Of a stretch of DNA of 64,000 bases, positions 45,480 to 53,933 are shown piece after piece (position 1 is the stretch's first letter; the number at the start of each line of letters is the position of its first letter). The position numbers and the translations under genes are program-made. The DNA is from Marinifilum sp. N1E240. GTDB taxonomy: Bacteria > Bacteroidota > Bacteroidia > Bacteroidales > Marinifilaceae. The stretch is taken from positions 1 to 64,000 of the forward strand of contig NZ_WHKF01000011.1 of NCBI RefSeq assembly GCF_009295825.1, given 5' to 3'. Below the pieces are notes generated by a model that had not been told where the DNA came from, ran no database searches, and worked only from the letters and a program-made list of their open reading frames with translations.

Positions 45480-47912
45480 TTAACTGCTTATTCTGATGAT
45501 ATCTCCAAAAATACCACAGGCTGTCACCTCTGCTCCAGCTCCAGCGCCTTTCACTATTAATGGTTGGTCATCATACCATATTGTATTCAATGAAATCACA
45601 TTGTCTTTTCCATGAATATCATAGAATGGGTGATCCGGCGTTACCTCTTTCATACCTACATTTGCTTTACCATCTTTAAATGAAGCAATGTATCGGTATC
45701 GGATATTTTTCTCTTTCATCACCTTCCGCCATCCTTCAAAGTAATCGTTATTTGTTTCTAAATCTTTCAATAACTCTTCAGCAGTACTTCCGTTTAAACA
45801 CGATTTAGGAATCATTGGCTGATGTTCTACATCTTCCACCTCCAACGGATAGCCAGCTTCTCTCGATAAAATCAATAATTTTCTAAGCACATCCATACCA
45901 CTTAAATCAATCTTAGGATCCGGTTCAGTAAATCCCTGTTCCATTGCCATTTTAACTGCCTCAGAAAAGGATTTACCATTATTGAATTCATTCATGATGA
46001 AATTCAAACTTCCGGAAACAACCGCATCAATACCTACAATTTTATCGCCAGTATCAATCAAGTTATTGATCGTATTTATTACGGGCAAACCTGCACCAAC
46101 ATTACTTTCAAACATGAATTCAACGTTGTGCTTTTTAGCCGCCATTTTTATTCTTTTGTAATTTTCAAAATCTGAGGAGGCTGCAATCTTATTACAAGCG
46201 ACAATCGAAACAGTTGAATTTAAAACTTGCTGGTAAATTTTACTTACATGTTCGCTTGCCGTTATATCAACAAAAACGCTATTGCGTAGGTTTGCCTGAT
46301 CCATTCTTTGAACAAATTCTTGCAAATCGGCTGGCTCACCCTCAACATTCAACTTTTCAGACCAATTCGTAAGTAATTTTTCATCATCTGAAAAATACAT
46401 TTTTCTGCTATTGCTAATTCCGCGAACAATTAACTGTATTCCCTTTTCCTCTATTAAAAAATCATATTGATTTTTAATGAATTCAAGCAGCTTACTTCCA
46501 ACATTTCCAACTCCAGCAATATACAGATTTACCTTTTTATAAGTGGTATCGAAGAATTCCTCATGAATAACATTCAAAACTTTTTTGATATCCTTGGTTG
46601 GAACCATAAAAGTCAGATTCATTTCGTTTCCTCCCTGAGCCATAGCACGAATGTTTACGCCATTCTTCCCAAGAACACTAAACACTTTACCTGATATTCC
46701 CGGTGTAAATCCCATATCTTCACCAACGATAGCAACAATTGAAAGATCTTCCTCCACTCCCGGATCATTTACCAAGTTCATTTTAATCTCCATAGCAAAC
46801 TCATCACGAACTGCTTCAATTGCCTGTTCCGAATCATCCTTATGAATTCCAACACTTATGCTATGTTCCGAAGATGCCTGAGTAATAAGAACAACATTAA
46901 TTTTACTTAGAGCCAAACAAGTAAAAAATCGAGATGCAAAACCACTTATCCCAACCATACCACTACCAGATAAAGTAAACAAGTTGATATTATTTACAGA
47001 AGATAATCCTCTAACAACGGAACGAATCTCGCCAGGAGTTTTACTTATTAAAGTTCCTTCATCCTTTGGTGCAAAAGTGTTTTTTATTCGAACATTAATC
47101 TGATTCTGAACAACTGGAATCAATGTTGGAGGGTAAATAACCTTTGCTCCAAAATGGGAAAGTTCCATGGCTTCCTGAAAAGACATTCTCTTGATTGGCT
47201 TAGCTTGCGATACCAATCTCGGATCAGCATTATACATACCACTCACATCGGTCCAAATTTCAAGCTCCGAACAACTTAAGCCTGCAGCTAATATTGCAGC
47301 GGTATAATCCGATCCTCCTCGTCCTAAAAGAGTCATTTCGCCTTTCTGCCCCGAAGCAATAAAGCCAGGAAAAACAGCAACCTCAAAATCCTTTTGTTTA
47401 ATCGATTCAAGGTTTTCATTAGTTTGCTCGCTATTCAGATAAACTCCCTTGCCATTTTGGGTTTTAATAAACTCTCTCGAATCACAATAAATAGCATCAA
47501 TTCCTGACACCTTAAGATATTCTGAAATAATAGCAGATGACAACAATTCCCCGGACCCCATAACAGTACTTCTCACTTTCTCCGAAATATCCTGAAGTAA
47601 ATAGACACCCTTTAAAACTTCCTCAAGTTCATTAAACTTGATTTTTACAGTATCACAAACCTTACCTGATAAATATAATTCTTGAATAACTCCAAAGTGC
47701 CTATTCTTTAAATTCTCTAAAGCCTTCTCGTAATCTTTGTTTCGATCACAAGACAAACTAATGCATCGTTCCAAATCATCTGTAACTCCGCCAAAAGCTG
47801 ACACAACTACAACTTGCTTACAGCTCTCATTATTCTGCTTAATGATTTCCATTACCCGTTTGCAATTTTCTGCATTAGCAACCGAGCTTCCTCCAAATTT
47901 TAAAACTTTCAT
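45480..47912 (-). CDS. thrA: Bifunctional aspartokinase / homoserine dehydrogenase
   Basis: An 810-residue fusion enzyme: aspartokinase (about 1-290, opening MKVLKFGGSSV and with GRGGSDYTAA near 199), tandem ACT regulatory domains (about 300-460, for example FTLSGSGMVGISG and DMGFTPGISGKVFSVLG) and homoserine dehydrogenase (about 465-810, NAD-binding GVGNVGSKL and catalytic GSLNFIMNEFNNG). It catalyses the first and third steps from aspartate to threonine. The ACT domains suggest threonine feedback inhibition. It starts the thrABC operon, behind a threonine-rich leader peptide. Confidence 0.95.
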   Translation of the reverse strand: MKVLKFGGSSVANAENCKRVMEIIKQNNESCKQVVVVSAFGGVTDDLERCISLSCDRNKDYEKALENLKNRHFGVIQELYLSGKVCDTVKIKFNELEEVLKGVYLLQDISEKVRSTVMGSGELLSSAIISEYLKVSGIDAIYCDSREFIKTQNGKGVYLNSEQTNENLESIKQKDFEVAVFPGFIASGQKGEMTLLGRGGSDYTAAILAAGLSCSELEIWTDVSGMYNADPRLVSQAKPIKRMSFQEAMELSHFGAKVIYPPTLIPVVQNQINVRIKNTFAPKDEGTLISKTPGEIRSVVRGLSSVNNINLFTLSGSGMVGISGFASRFFTCLALSKINVVLITQASSEHSISVGIHKDDSEQAIEAVRDEFAMEIKMNLVNDPGVEEDLSIVAIVGEDMGFTPGISGKVFSVLGKNGVNIRAMAQGGNEMNLTFMVPTKDIKKVLNVIHEEFFDTTYKKVNLYIAGVGNVGSKLLEFIKNQYDFLIEEKGIQLIVRGISNSRKMYFSDDEKLLTNWSEKLNVEGEPADLQEFVQRMDQANLRNSVFVDITASEHVSKIYQQVLNSTVSIVACNKIAASSDFENYKRIKMAAKKHNVEFMFESNVGAGLPVINTINNLIDTGDKIVGIDAVVSGSLNFIMNEFNNGKSFSEAVKMAMEQGFTEPDPKIDLSGMDVLRKLLILSREAGYPLEVEDVEHQPMIPKSCLNGSTAEELLKDLETNNDYFEGWRKVMKEKNIRYRYIASFKDGKANVGMKEVTPDHPFYDIHGKDNVISLNTIWYDDQPLIVKGAGAGAEVTACGIFGDIIRISS

Positions 47913-48075
47913 GTTTTTGATTTCTTCTGATGACTTCCTCTCCGTACAAATGTCAATTCTATCATCAATTATTAAATATTGGTTATAGTTAAATTAATAG
48001 TCTAACACAAAGAAAATTACGCGATATTATTGTGGTTGCATAATTCTATTTATGAACTTTTGAGTATAAACTCTC

Positions 48076-48114
48076 CCCTTTGGTGATATGTAATTATATA
48101 AACCCCCTAAAGGG
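48076..48114 (-). promoter_or_regulatory. Attenuator-type stem overlapping the leader stop codon
   Basis: On the plus strand CCCTTTGG at 48076-48083 pairs with CCTAAAGGG at 48106-48114 with one bulge. The stem overlaps the leader's TAG at 48107-48109, so a ribosome on the last Thr codons would block it. A second structure with a long U-run is not obvious, so the terminating form is not identified. Confidence 0.5.
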
Positions 48115-48229
48115 TTGTTGTGGTAGGTGTAATTGTTGCAGTAATATTCATCGAAATAAAATGCATAGAATAGCGCATACCTCTAGTTGGCATGTGCATC
48201 ATTGATTCTATGTTAGTCATTTTATTCAT
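48107..48229 (-). CDS. Threonine-operon leader peptide (thrL-like)
   Basis: An in-frame small ORF upstream of thrA. Its last 14 codons (48107-48151) read MNITATITPTTTTL and stop, with seven Thr codons in eleven consecutive codons and two Ile codons. In the same frame ATG codons also lie at 48166, 48178 and 48229 (the longest is 40 codons), so the start is open. The promoter box is at 48260-48267. Thr- and Ile-rich leaders attenuate thr operons in enterobacteria. This is the same design with an unrelated sequence. The stop is about 195 bases before the thrA start. Confidence 0.75.
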   Translation of the reverse strand: MNKMTNIESMMHMPTRGMRYSMHFISMNITATITPTTTTL

Positions 48230-48259
48230 TATTTGATATTACCTCATTCTTAAGAGAAT

Positions 48260-48267
48260 CAAATATA
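48260..48267 (-). promoter_or_regulatory. Promoter -7 box of thr operon
   Basis: The minus strand reads TATATTTG, a perfect TAnnTTTG match, 31 bases upstream of the earliest leader ATG at 48229. No exact -33 TTTG lies at the right distance. Confidence 0.55.
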
Positions 48268-48508
48268 GAAATTTTTTAAAGTAGAATACCGAAATCACTG
48301 AAAATCTTTCGAAAAAATAACACAGAATTAACATCATCACACTTTATTACAGCCAATAAAACTTGTTGATTAACGAATCATTTTAAAAATAGCAACTGCC
48401 AAATCACCAATATTAATAACTATTTACCAGTCGTTTAATAAATCTTAATTAGAATCATTCCATATAAAAGTCGTAAATTGGGTTTTTATTCACTAAAACA
48501 TATTTGTC

Positions 48509-49240
48509 ATGAAAAAGAGGATTATGCTCTTGTCTGCGTTTTTGTTTTTTGCATTTATCGCATTTGGACAGGAGAAAGAGGAGAAAAAGACGATTGTAGT
48601 AGAAAGTGTTTACATTTTACCTAAAAGAGGTATGGCTGACGAATTTGAAAAAGCCATTAAATCTCACAACGAAAAATTCCACCCTGAAGGAGATCATGTT
48701 GCTGGTTTAAGAAGAGTAGATTACGGTTTGAAAGCTGGCTGGTACGTCTGGATAATGGGACCTACCACCTACGCCGCATTAGATTCCAGACCAACAAAAG
48801 AAAATGGTCATGAAGAAGATTGGAATAAAAATATTGATCCGTTAGTTGAAAAATATGGTGCTGTTAGCTTATGGAATTTTAACGAGAAACTCTCCTTTGG
48901 AAAAGATCTTGTTATGAATTCTAAACATTACGAAGCATGGGCAGTTGATTTAAAAAGAGGTCAGTATTACAGGTTTAAAGCTATTGCAAAGAAACTCATG
49001 AAAACTTCTGAAAATCTCGGAGTTGCCTTTTTGGTTTTTAACAATCCACTTCATACTCCTAAAAGTGCAGATATTGGATTGGTTTGGAATTTTGACAGTT
49101 ATGAAGCCTGGTCGCAGGACATTGGATTTATGAAAGAGTTTGAAAAATTATATGGTAAGGGAAGTTGGCAAAACATGCTTGATGAATGGTATGACATTCT
49201 TGTTGATTACAATGCTGAGCTTCGAACAATTGTAAAATAA
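48509..49240 (+). CDS. Exported hypothetical protein with tandem alpha/beta domains
   Basis: A 243-residue exported protein (signal peptide MKKRIMLLSAFLFFAFIAFGQ, mature from about residue 22). Two similar halves seem present: VESVYILPKRGMADEFEKAIKSH (about 30-52) and SKHYEAWAVDLKRGQYYRFKAIAKKL (about 138-163), both a beta strand then an amphipathic helix, as in dimeric alpha-beta-barrel proteins. I do not recognise the family. It is a single gene, divergent from the thr operon and closed by a strong terminator. Confidence 0.65.
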   Translation: MKKRIMLLSAFLFFAFIAFGQEKEEKKTIVVESVYILPKRGMADEFEKAIKSHNEKFHPEGDHVAGLRRVDYGLKAGWYVWIMGPTTYAALDSRPTKENGHEEDWNKNIDPLVEKYGAVSLWNFNEKLSFGKDLVMNSKHYEAWAVDLKRGQYYRFKAIAKKLMKTSENLGVAFLVFNNPLHTPKSADIGLVWNFDSYEAWSQDIGFMKEFEKLYGKGSWQNMLDEWYDILVDYNAELRTIVK

Positions 49241-49262
49241 TAAGCATTTTTTTTCGATAATA

Positions 49263-49295
49263 ATACCGATAAGATATTTCTTATCGGTATTTTTT
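49263..49295 (+). terminator. Intrinsic terminator
   Basis: ATACCGATAAGA at 49263-49274 and TCTTATCGGTAT at 49279-49290 form a 12-bp stem with a TATT loop and T-run. Confidence 0.95.
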
Positions 49296-49303
49296 ATTTC
49301 CCC

Positions 49304-49334
49304 TTTGGATATTCAAAAATGATGATAATATTTG
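49304..49334 (+). promoter_or_regulatory. Promoter of HAD hydrolase gene
   Basis: TTTG at 49304-49307, 19 bases, then AATATTTG at 49327-49334, which differs from TAnnTTTG only at the first two positions (AA for TA). The start codon is 26 bases downstream. Confidence 0.55.
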
Positions 49335-49359
49335 TATTACACATTCAAAACAAAGCAAA

Positions 49360-50010
49360 ATGATAAAAGGAGTAGTATTTGATCTTGATGGCACTCTAGC
49401 CAATTCGATTGAAGATATCGCAGATTCGATGAACAAAGTACTAATAGAAAAAGATTTCCCAACACACGATTACTCCACATACAAAACCTTTGTTGGTAGA
49501 GGCGTTAAAACATTGGTAGAAAATGCACTTCCGGAAAATCACAGAACAGAGTCTGAAATTCTATCGAGCTTTAATCGCATGATGAAAGTATATGATGAGA
49601 ATTGTATTGTTAAAACTTGCTTGTATCCAGGTATCCCAGAATTGTTGACCAGTCTAAGTGAAAAAAATATTAAAATCGCCGTTTTCTCGAATAAGGCAAA
49701 TGAATTAACTCAAAAAGTAGTTAAAGTGCTGCTAGCCGATTGGAAACTTGAACATGTATTAGGCGCAGGTGGAGATATTCCAAGAAAGCCAGACCCAAAA
49801 GGTGCTTTACTAATAAGTGAAAAAATGGGAATTCCTCCTGAGGAATTGATTTACGTAGGCGATTCAGGCGTAGATATGGAAACTGCACACAATTCTGGAA
49901 TGCATGCAGCTGGCGTTCTTTGGGGATTTAGAGATATGGAAGAACTTCTTGAGAATGGTGCCCAAACTATTCTTGAGCACCCTATGGATTTAATCAAATC
50001 CTTAACTTAA
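49360..50010 (+). CDS. HAD-family phosphatase (phosphoglycolate phosphatase-like)
   Basis: A 216-residue haloacid-dehalogenase hydrolase. The motifs are in order: VFDLDGTLANS at 7-17 with catalytic Asp9 and Asp11, AVFSNKAN near 109, KPDPKGA near 145 and YVGDSGVDMETA near 165. The alpha-helical cap lies between motifs 1 and 2. The length and motifs suit phosphoglycolate phosphatase (Gph) or a related PPi/sugar phosphatase, and the substrate is not settled by sequence. Its stop overlaps by 4 bases the stop of the convergent CDF transporter gene. Confidence 0.88.
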   Translation: MIKGVVFDLDGTLANSIEDIADSMNKVLIEKDFPTHDYSTYKTFVGRGVKTLVENALPENHRTESEILSSFNRMMKVYDENCIVKTCLYPGIPELLTSLSEKNIKIAVFSNKANELTQKVVKVLLADWKLEHVLGAGGDIPRKPDPKGALLISEKMGIPPEELIYVGDSGVDMETAHNSGMHAAGVLWGFRDMEELLENGAQTILEHPMDLIKSLT

Positions 50011-50945
50011 TGATCATGTGATTTTTCTTGAATCACTACACTTTCATCATCACAAAAGCCATTTATTTCAGGCTGTAAAGTCACATGATTTATTTCAAAT
50101 TCATCATGCAAAAGGTGCTCCAATTTGTGGAGTACCTTATTTACTTTACTAAGTGGAAGATCCTCTTTAAAACTAATATGTGCTTCTAAATTGATTTGCT
50201 TATCATCCAATTGCCAAACATGAACGTGGTGCATATTTTCAACTTCATCTATAGTTTTAACCTTATCGTTAATTTCATCTAAATTAATATGAACGGGTGC
50301 AAATTGCATTAATATGCGAACACTTTCCAAGATCAATCCCCAACTTGAATACACCAAATACAATGCGATTGCGATTGAAAGAACACTATCTACCCAGGCA
50401 ACATCCCAAAAAGTCATAGCCAAACCACCTAAAACAACGGCAACAGACGAAACCATATCTGATAATAAATGTAAATACGCCGACCGCATATTGATGTTGT
50501 CTTTCGCATCATTCTTTACTAGTAATACACTTAATCCATTTAAAATAATAGAAGCTACACCAAGTATAATTACCAATCCCGATTGAATTTCCTGAGGTTC
50601 TGAAAAACGTCCAATGGCTTCTTTTAGAAGGAAAAAAGCAATTACAATTAATGATACTGCATTTATTAATGCAGCTAATATTTCAGCTCGTTTATATCCA
50701 TAAGTTTGTCGGGCAGTTTGTTTTCGTCCAGATAATTTACTTGCAAACCAACTTATTATCAATGCCAATACATCCGAAAAATTATGCATTGCATCCGACA
50801 TCAACGCCAAACTTCCTGAAATAAAACCACCTACAACTTGGGCTACTGTAATTCCAATATTCAATAATATTGCAATCCCTAAATTTCTACCTTTAAGCTG
50901 TCCGTGATCGTGAGAATGATTGTGTTTCCCCATTTTTAAATTCAT
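50007..50945 (-). CDS. Cation diffusion facilitator (zinc/cobalt/cadmium efflux)
   Basis: A 312-residue CDF-family divalent-metal/proton antiporter (CzcD/ZitB type). A His-rich N-terminus (MGKHNHSHDHG) precedes six transmembrane helices. Helix 2 carries LMSDAMHNFSDVLAL, with the HxxxD metal site, and helix 5 carries AYLHLLSDMVSS, also HxxxD. A C-terminal cytoplasmic ferredoxin-like domain follows (VENMHHVHVWQLD, EAHISFKED), ending in another His/Asp-rich tail. It exports zinc and similar ions from the cytosol. Two starts, MNLKMGK and MGK, are possible. It is convergent with the HAD gene. Confidence 0.92.
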   Translation of the reverse strand: MNLKMGKHNHSHDHGQLKGRNLGIAILLNIGITVAQVVGGFISGSLALMSDAMHNFSDVLALIISWFASKLSGRKQTARQTYGYKRAEILAALINAVSLIVIAFFLLKEAIGRFSEPQEIQSGLVIILGVASIILNGLSVLLVKNDAKDNINMRSAYLHLLSDMVSSVAVVLGGLAMTFWDVAWVDSVLSIAIALYLVYSSWGLILESVRILMQFAPVHINLDEINDKVKTIDEVENMHHVHVWQLDDKQINLEAHISFKEDLPLSKVNKVLHKLEHLLHDEFEINHVTLQPEINGFCDDESVVIQEKSHDH

Positions 50946-51136
50946 TTGATCTACTACAAATATAACAATGCAATCTATTTTTTAATCAAACTAATTATAA
51001 ATAGGCTCTCAATTTTTCTATCAAATTAAAATTCCTTTTGCCAATACAATTCATAAATCCCTGATACCATCGGGTGTTTACGAGTTTCACACTATTTTAA
51101 CGAAAACGTTAGCACAAGAATAGAAACACATACACA

Positions 51137-51166
51137 TTTGTAGATTCATTAATATTAATATCTTTA
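51137..51166 (+). promoter_or_regulatory. Promoter of Moco operon
   Basis: TTTG at 51137-51140, 18 bases, then TATCTTTA at 51159-51166 (seven of eight positions of TAnnTTTG). The start would be near 51171, just ahead of the riboswitch-like fold. Confidence 0.55.
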
Positions 51167-51171
51167 CCCCA

Positions 51172-51310
51172 TTAATAATAGTTTAACTCCGAGTTTATCA
51201 TTTCTAAACAACTATTTTTTTAGAAGCACGAATGATAAACCGATGGGTAAATTTGGAAACGAATTTGCCTCCCGCAGGATTGTAAATCCAAAATTGGAAA
51301 GGAGAAATGT
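51172..51310 (+). ncRNA. Candidate molybdenum (or tungsten) cofactor riboswitch
   Basis: Conserved-looking pieces are ACTCCGAG near 51186, GCCTCCCGCAGG near 51267 and GGAAAGGAG near 51296, the kind of invariant segments described for the Moco/Tuco RNA class. Two strong stems support it: GTTTATCAT with ATGATAAAC (about 51192-51240) enclosing a TTCTAAA/TTTAGAA stem, and GGTAAATTTG-GAAA-CGAATTTGCC (51246-51269), a 10-bp stem with a GNRA tetraloop. GGATT-GTA-AATCC follows. The gene downstream starts a cofactor-synthesis operon. The class assignment is from memory of the consensus and needs a covariance-model check. Confidence 0.7.
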
Positions 51311-51375
51311 TTTATTGTAAGAATAAATAGTTTTATTGTACTATACAATTTAGCATTGATTCTTAGAGACATGAA

Positions 51376-51411
51376 CCTTCAATTCTGCACTGAATTGGAG
51401 GATTTTTTTTT
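51376..51411 (+). terminator. Terminator hairpin ending at the start codon, with SD in its 3' arm
   Basis: CCTTCAATTC at 51376-51385 and GAATTGGAGG at 51392-51401 form a 10-bp stem (one wobble) followed by ATTTTTTTTT and then the ATG at 51412. The 3' arm holds GGAGG (51397-51401), the only Shine-Dalgarno of the first gene, 10 bases from the ATG. Folding would both end transcription and hide the ribosome site, so it is a natural expression platform for the riboswitch-like fold. Confidence 0.8.
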
Positions 51412-51954
51412 ATGGAATTAAGAGAGAACATACTACTAATTGCAGGAACAGGTCAAAATGTTGGTAAAACACTTTTTGCCTGCAAATTGATTGATCAATT
51501 AAAAGATGAACATTCAATTGTTAGTATTAAAATTTGTCCACATTTCCATGAATTAAAATCTGAAGCAATGATTTTAAAAAAGAATGAAAACTATACAATT
51601 ACAAAGGAGACAACAACAGAACACAACAAGGATAGTAACAGAATGCTAAAAGCCGGAAGCAATGCAGTTTACTTCGTTCAAACCAAAGATGAATATTTAT
51701 CTGAAGTTCTCTCTTTTTTTGATAAATTTATAAACATTACTACACCTGTAATAATTGAATCGGGTGGATTAAGAGAACTGCTTACACCAGGACTTTTTTT
51801 AATGATAAAAAATAAAAACAGTAACCAAACAAAACCCAAAACCGAAAAATATTTGCATTTAGCAGATCGTAAAATTGAATTTAATGGTGATACATTCAAT
51901 TTCGATCCAGCAAGAGTGAAATTTGCAAATAATAAATGGGGGATAAAAAACTAA
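51412..51954 (+). CDS. MobB-like P-loop NTPase of the Moco operon
   Basis: A 180-residue NTPase with Walker A GTGQNVGKT at residues 12-20 and an IIESGGLREL motif near 115-124, typical of MobB and dethiobiotin-synthetase-like proteins. MobB helps MobA attach GMP to molybdopterin, but here no mobA gene is adjacent. The C-terminus (LHLADRKIEFNGDTFNFDPARVKF) looks lineage-specific. It is the first gene of the operon, with its ribosome site inside the terminator hairpin, and moeA starts 4 bases after its stop. Confidence 0.75.
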   Translation: MELRENILLIAGTGQNVGKTLFACKLIDQLKDEHSIVSIKICPHFHELKSEAMILKKNENYTITKETTTEHNKDSNRMLKAGSNAVYFVQTKDEYLSEVLSFFDKFINITTPVIIESGGLRELLTPGLFLMIKNKNSNQTKPKTEKYLHLADRKIEFNGDTFNFDPARVKFANNKWGIKN

Positions 51955-51958
51955 CACT

Positions 51959-53134
51959 ATGATAACCTTTCACGAAGCTCTAAAAACGGTTAAACATGCC
52001 ACTAAAAAACTGGAAAAAGAACACATTGATATTTCAGATTGCTTAAACCGTGTTTTGGCTGAAGATGTTTGTTCAGACATGTGCATTCCTCCTTTTAATA
52101 AGTCGGCAATGGATGGATATGCCTGCAAAAAATCAGACTTAAAAGAAAATCTGGAAGTACTTGAAGTTGTAGCTGCAGGAACTGCCCCAAGTCTGTCAAT
52201 TGGTGACAAGCAGTGTTCTAAAATTATGACTGGTGCTATGGTTCCTGATGGAGCTGATACTGTAATAATGGTTGAACACACAGAAGAAATAAACAATAAC
52301 TTAATTCGATTTACAAAAGAAGATTCCAAATCTAATATTTGTATAAAAGGAGAAGATATTGAAGAAAATGATGTTGTTTTAAGCAAAGGAACACGCTTAA
52401 AATCGCAACACATCTCTGTATTAGCAACAGTTGGTTGTGCTAAACCTTTGGTATACAAACAGCCAAAAGTAGCAACAATTGCGACAGGAAGTGAGTTGGT
52501 AGAGCCTCATGAGAAACCAAATCAATCACAAATTAGAAACGTTAACTCATGGCAATTGCAAGCTCAATTGCAAAAAATGGGCATTACGGGCAATTATCAA
52601 GGCATTGTTTCAGATTCTAAGGATGCAACCAAAGAAGCCATGATAAAATGTATTGAAGAAAATGACATTTTGATCATTTCCGGTGGCGTTTCTGTTGGAG
52701 ATTACGATTACGTCCCACAGATACTAAAGGAGCTCGGATTTAATATCTGGTTTCACACATTAGCGGTAAAGCCTGGAAAACACACTGTGTTTGCTGCCAA
52801 GGATGGAAAGTATGTATTCGGCATGCCAGGAAATCCGGTTTCTTCATTTGTTCAATTTGAATTATTGGGTAAGCCTCTGTTGTATCGATTGATGGGTCAC
52901 AATTACAATGCACCAATGGTAAGAATGCCAATCTCTCAAGATTATAAGAGGAAAAGAACCGACAGACTCGAGTTCATTCCTGTACGATTTAATGCAAACA
53001 ACAGAGTGGTTCCCATTAAATATCACGGATCGGCTCATATAAATGCATTTACACTTGCTGACGGCATTATGGCTGTTCCGCGAGAAGTTGACGAATTTAC
53101 CGAAGGAGAATTTGTACATGTTAGACAATTATAA
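51959..53134 (+). CDS. moeA: Molybdopterin molybdotransferase MoeA
   Basis: A 391-residue MoeA that inserts molybdate or tungstate into adenylylated molybdopterin. MoeA hallmarks are present: PPFNKSAMDGYACK near 42-55, IMTGAMVPDGADTVIMVEHT near 88-107, SGGVSVGDYDYV near 242, LAVKPGKHTVFA near 265, FGMPGNPVSSFVQFE near 283 and a C-terminal domain with GSAHINAFTLADG. It overlaps the downstream moaA by 17 bases, so the two are translationally coupled. Confidence 0.95.
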   Translation: MITFHEALKTVKHATKKLEKEHIDISDCLNRVLAEDVCSDMCIPPFNKSAMDGYACKKSDLKENLEVLEVVAAGTAPSLSIGDKQCSKIMTGAMVPDGADTVIMVEHTEEINNNLIRFTKEDSKSNICIKGEDIEENDVVLSKGTRLKSQHISVLATVGCAKPLVYKQPKVATIATGSELVEPHEKPNQSQIRNVNSWQLQAQLQKMGITGNYQGIVSDSKDATKEAMIKCIEENDILIISGGVSVGDYDYVPQILKELGFNIWFHTLAVKPGKHTVFAAKDGKYVFGMPGNPVSSFVQFELLGKPLLYRLMGHNYNAPMVRMPISQDYKRKRTDRLEFIPVRFNANNRVVPIKYHGSAHINAFTLADGIMAVPREVDEFTEGEFVHVRQL

Positions 53135-53918
53135 AAGAAATATCAACTACCTGAGAATTTCGGTAACCGATAGATGTAACTTAAGATGCACCTATTGTAT
53201 GCCCGAAGAGGGTATTGACTTAATCGCTCATGAAGAAGTTCTAAGCTTTGAGCAAATTGTAGATTTTATAAAAGAGGCTGTCTCAACCGGAATTAATAAA
53301 ATTCGATTAACCGGAGGAGAACCTTTGGTTAGAAAAGGCATTATCGATTTGGTTCAACAAATTGCACAAATACCTGGCATTGAAGATTTGGCTATGACAA
53401 CAAATGGTATTTTGTTGGAAAAATATGCTGCAGATTTGGCTAAAGCTGGATTGAATCGAGTAAATATCAGTTTAGATACTCTTAATGCCAAAAAGTACAA
53501 AACAATTACTCGTTTAGGTGATATCGAAGATGTTTTTAAAGGTATTAAAGCTGCCAAAAATGCAGGTTTACATCCTGTAAAAATAAACTGTGTTCGCATG
53601 CCAGATGCAGATCTTGACGACATTGAAGCACTCAGAAAATATTGCTCTCAAAATGATCTGGACTTGCGTTTTATCAAACAAATGGATTTGGCTACCGGCG
53701 AATTCTCGATTGTTGAAGGCGGTAAAGGTGGCAATTGTCAGGAATGCAACAGAATCAGGTTAACTGCAAATGGTAAAGTAAAACCTTGCTTATTCAATCA
53801 AAGTGAATTTGATTTAAAGCAGTTAGGAGCTAAAAAAGCAATAGATAAATCTATAAATCAAAAACCTGAAGCTGGAACCAAAAATAAAAAAGGCAGCTTT
53901 TATGGTATTGGTGGTTAA
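53118..53918 (+). CDS. moaA: GTP 3',8-cyclase MoaA (short form)
   Basis: A 266-residue radical-SAM enzyme that begins molybdopterin synthesis from GTP. I start at ATG 53118 (MLDNYKRNINYLRISVTDRCNLRCTYC); the cluster site CNLRCTYC is near 20-27. GGEP is near 64, and TTNGILL and INCVRMPDAD are present. The C-terminal second cluster site, CQECNRIRLTANGKVKPCLF, is present near 205-224, and the GIGG end gives the catalytic Gly-Gly. The usual family is about 320-340 residues. Here a segment before the second cluster is missing, with no frameshift in sight. It overlaps moeA. Confidence 0.9.
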   Translation: MLDNYKRNINYLRISVTDRCNLRCTYCMPEEGIDLIAHEEVLSFEQIVDFIKEAVSTGINKIRLTGGEPLVRKGIIDLVQQIAQIPGIEDLAMTTNGILLEKYAADLAKAGLNRVNISLDTLNAKKYKTITRLGDIEDVFKGIKAAKNAGLHPVKINCVRMPDADLDDIEALRKYCSQNDLDLRFIKQMDLATGEFSIVEGGKGGNCQECNRIRLTANGKVKPCLFNQSEFDLKQLGAKKAIDKSINQKPEAGTKNKKGSFYGIGG

Positions 53919-53933
53919 TAATTAGAAATTAAG

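Larger units (their letters stand above)
47913..48508. other. Divergent regulatory region between thrA and 48509
   Basis: This 596-base region holds the thr leader, its attenuator stem and the thr promoter on the minus strand. The last 240 bases before 48509 are AT-rich with no obvious element apart from the presumed promoter of the exported protein. Confidence 0.6.
50946..51411. other. Regulatory region before Moco operon
   Basis: This 466-base gap contains the promoter at 51137-51166, the riboswitch-like fold at 51172-51310 and the terminator at 51376-51411. A small TAACG-AAAA-CGTTA hairpin lies near 51098-51111. No gene is seen. Confidence 0.75.

Noticed and set aside
53118-53918. Frameshifted or truncated moaA pseudogene
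   Set aside because: Both cluster motifs and the C-terminal Gly-Gly are in one open frame and the gene is translationally coupled to moeA, so a functional short form is more likely.
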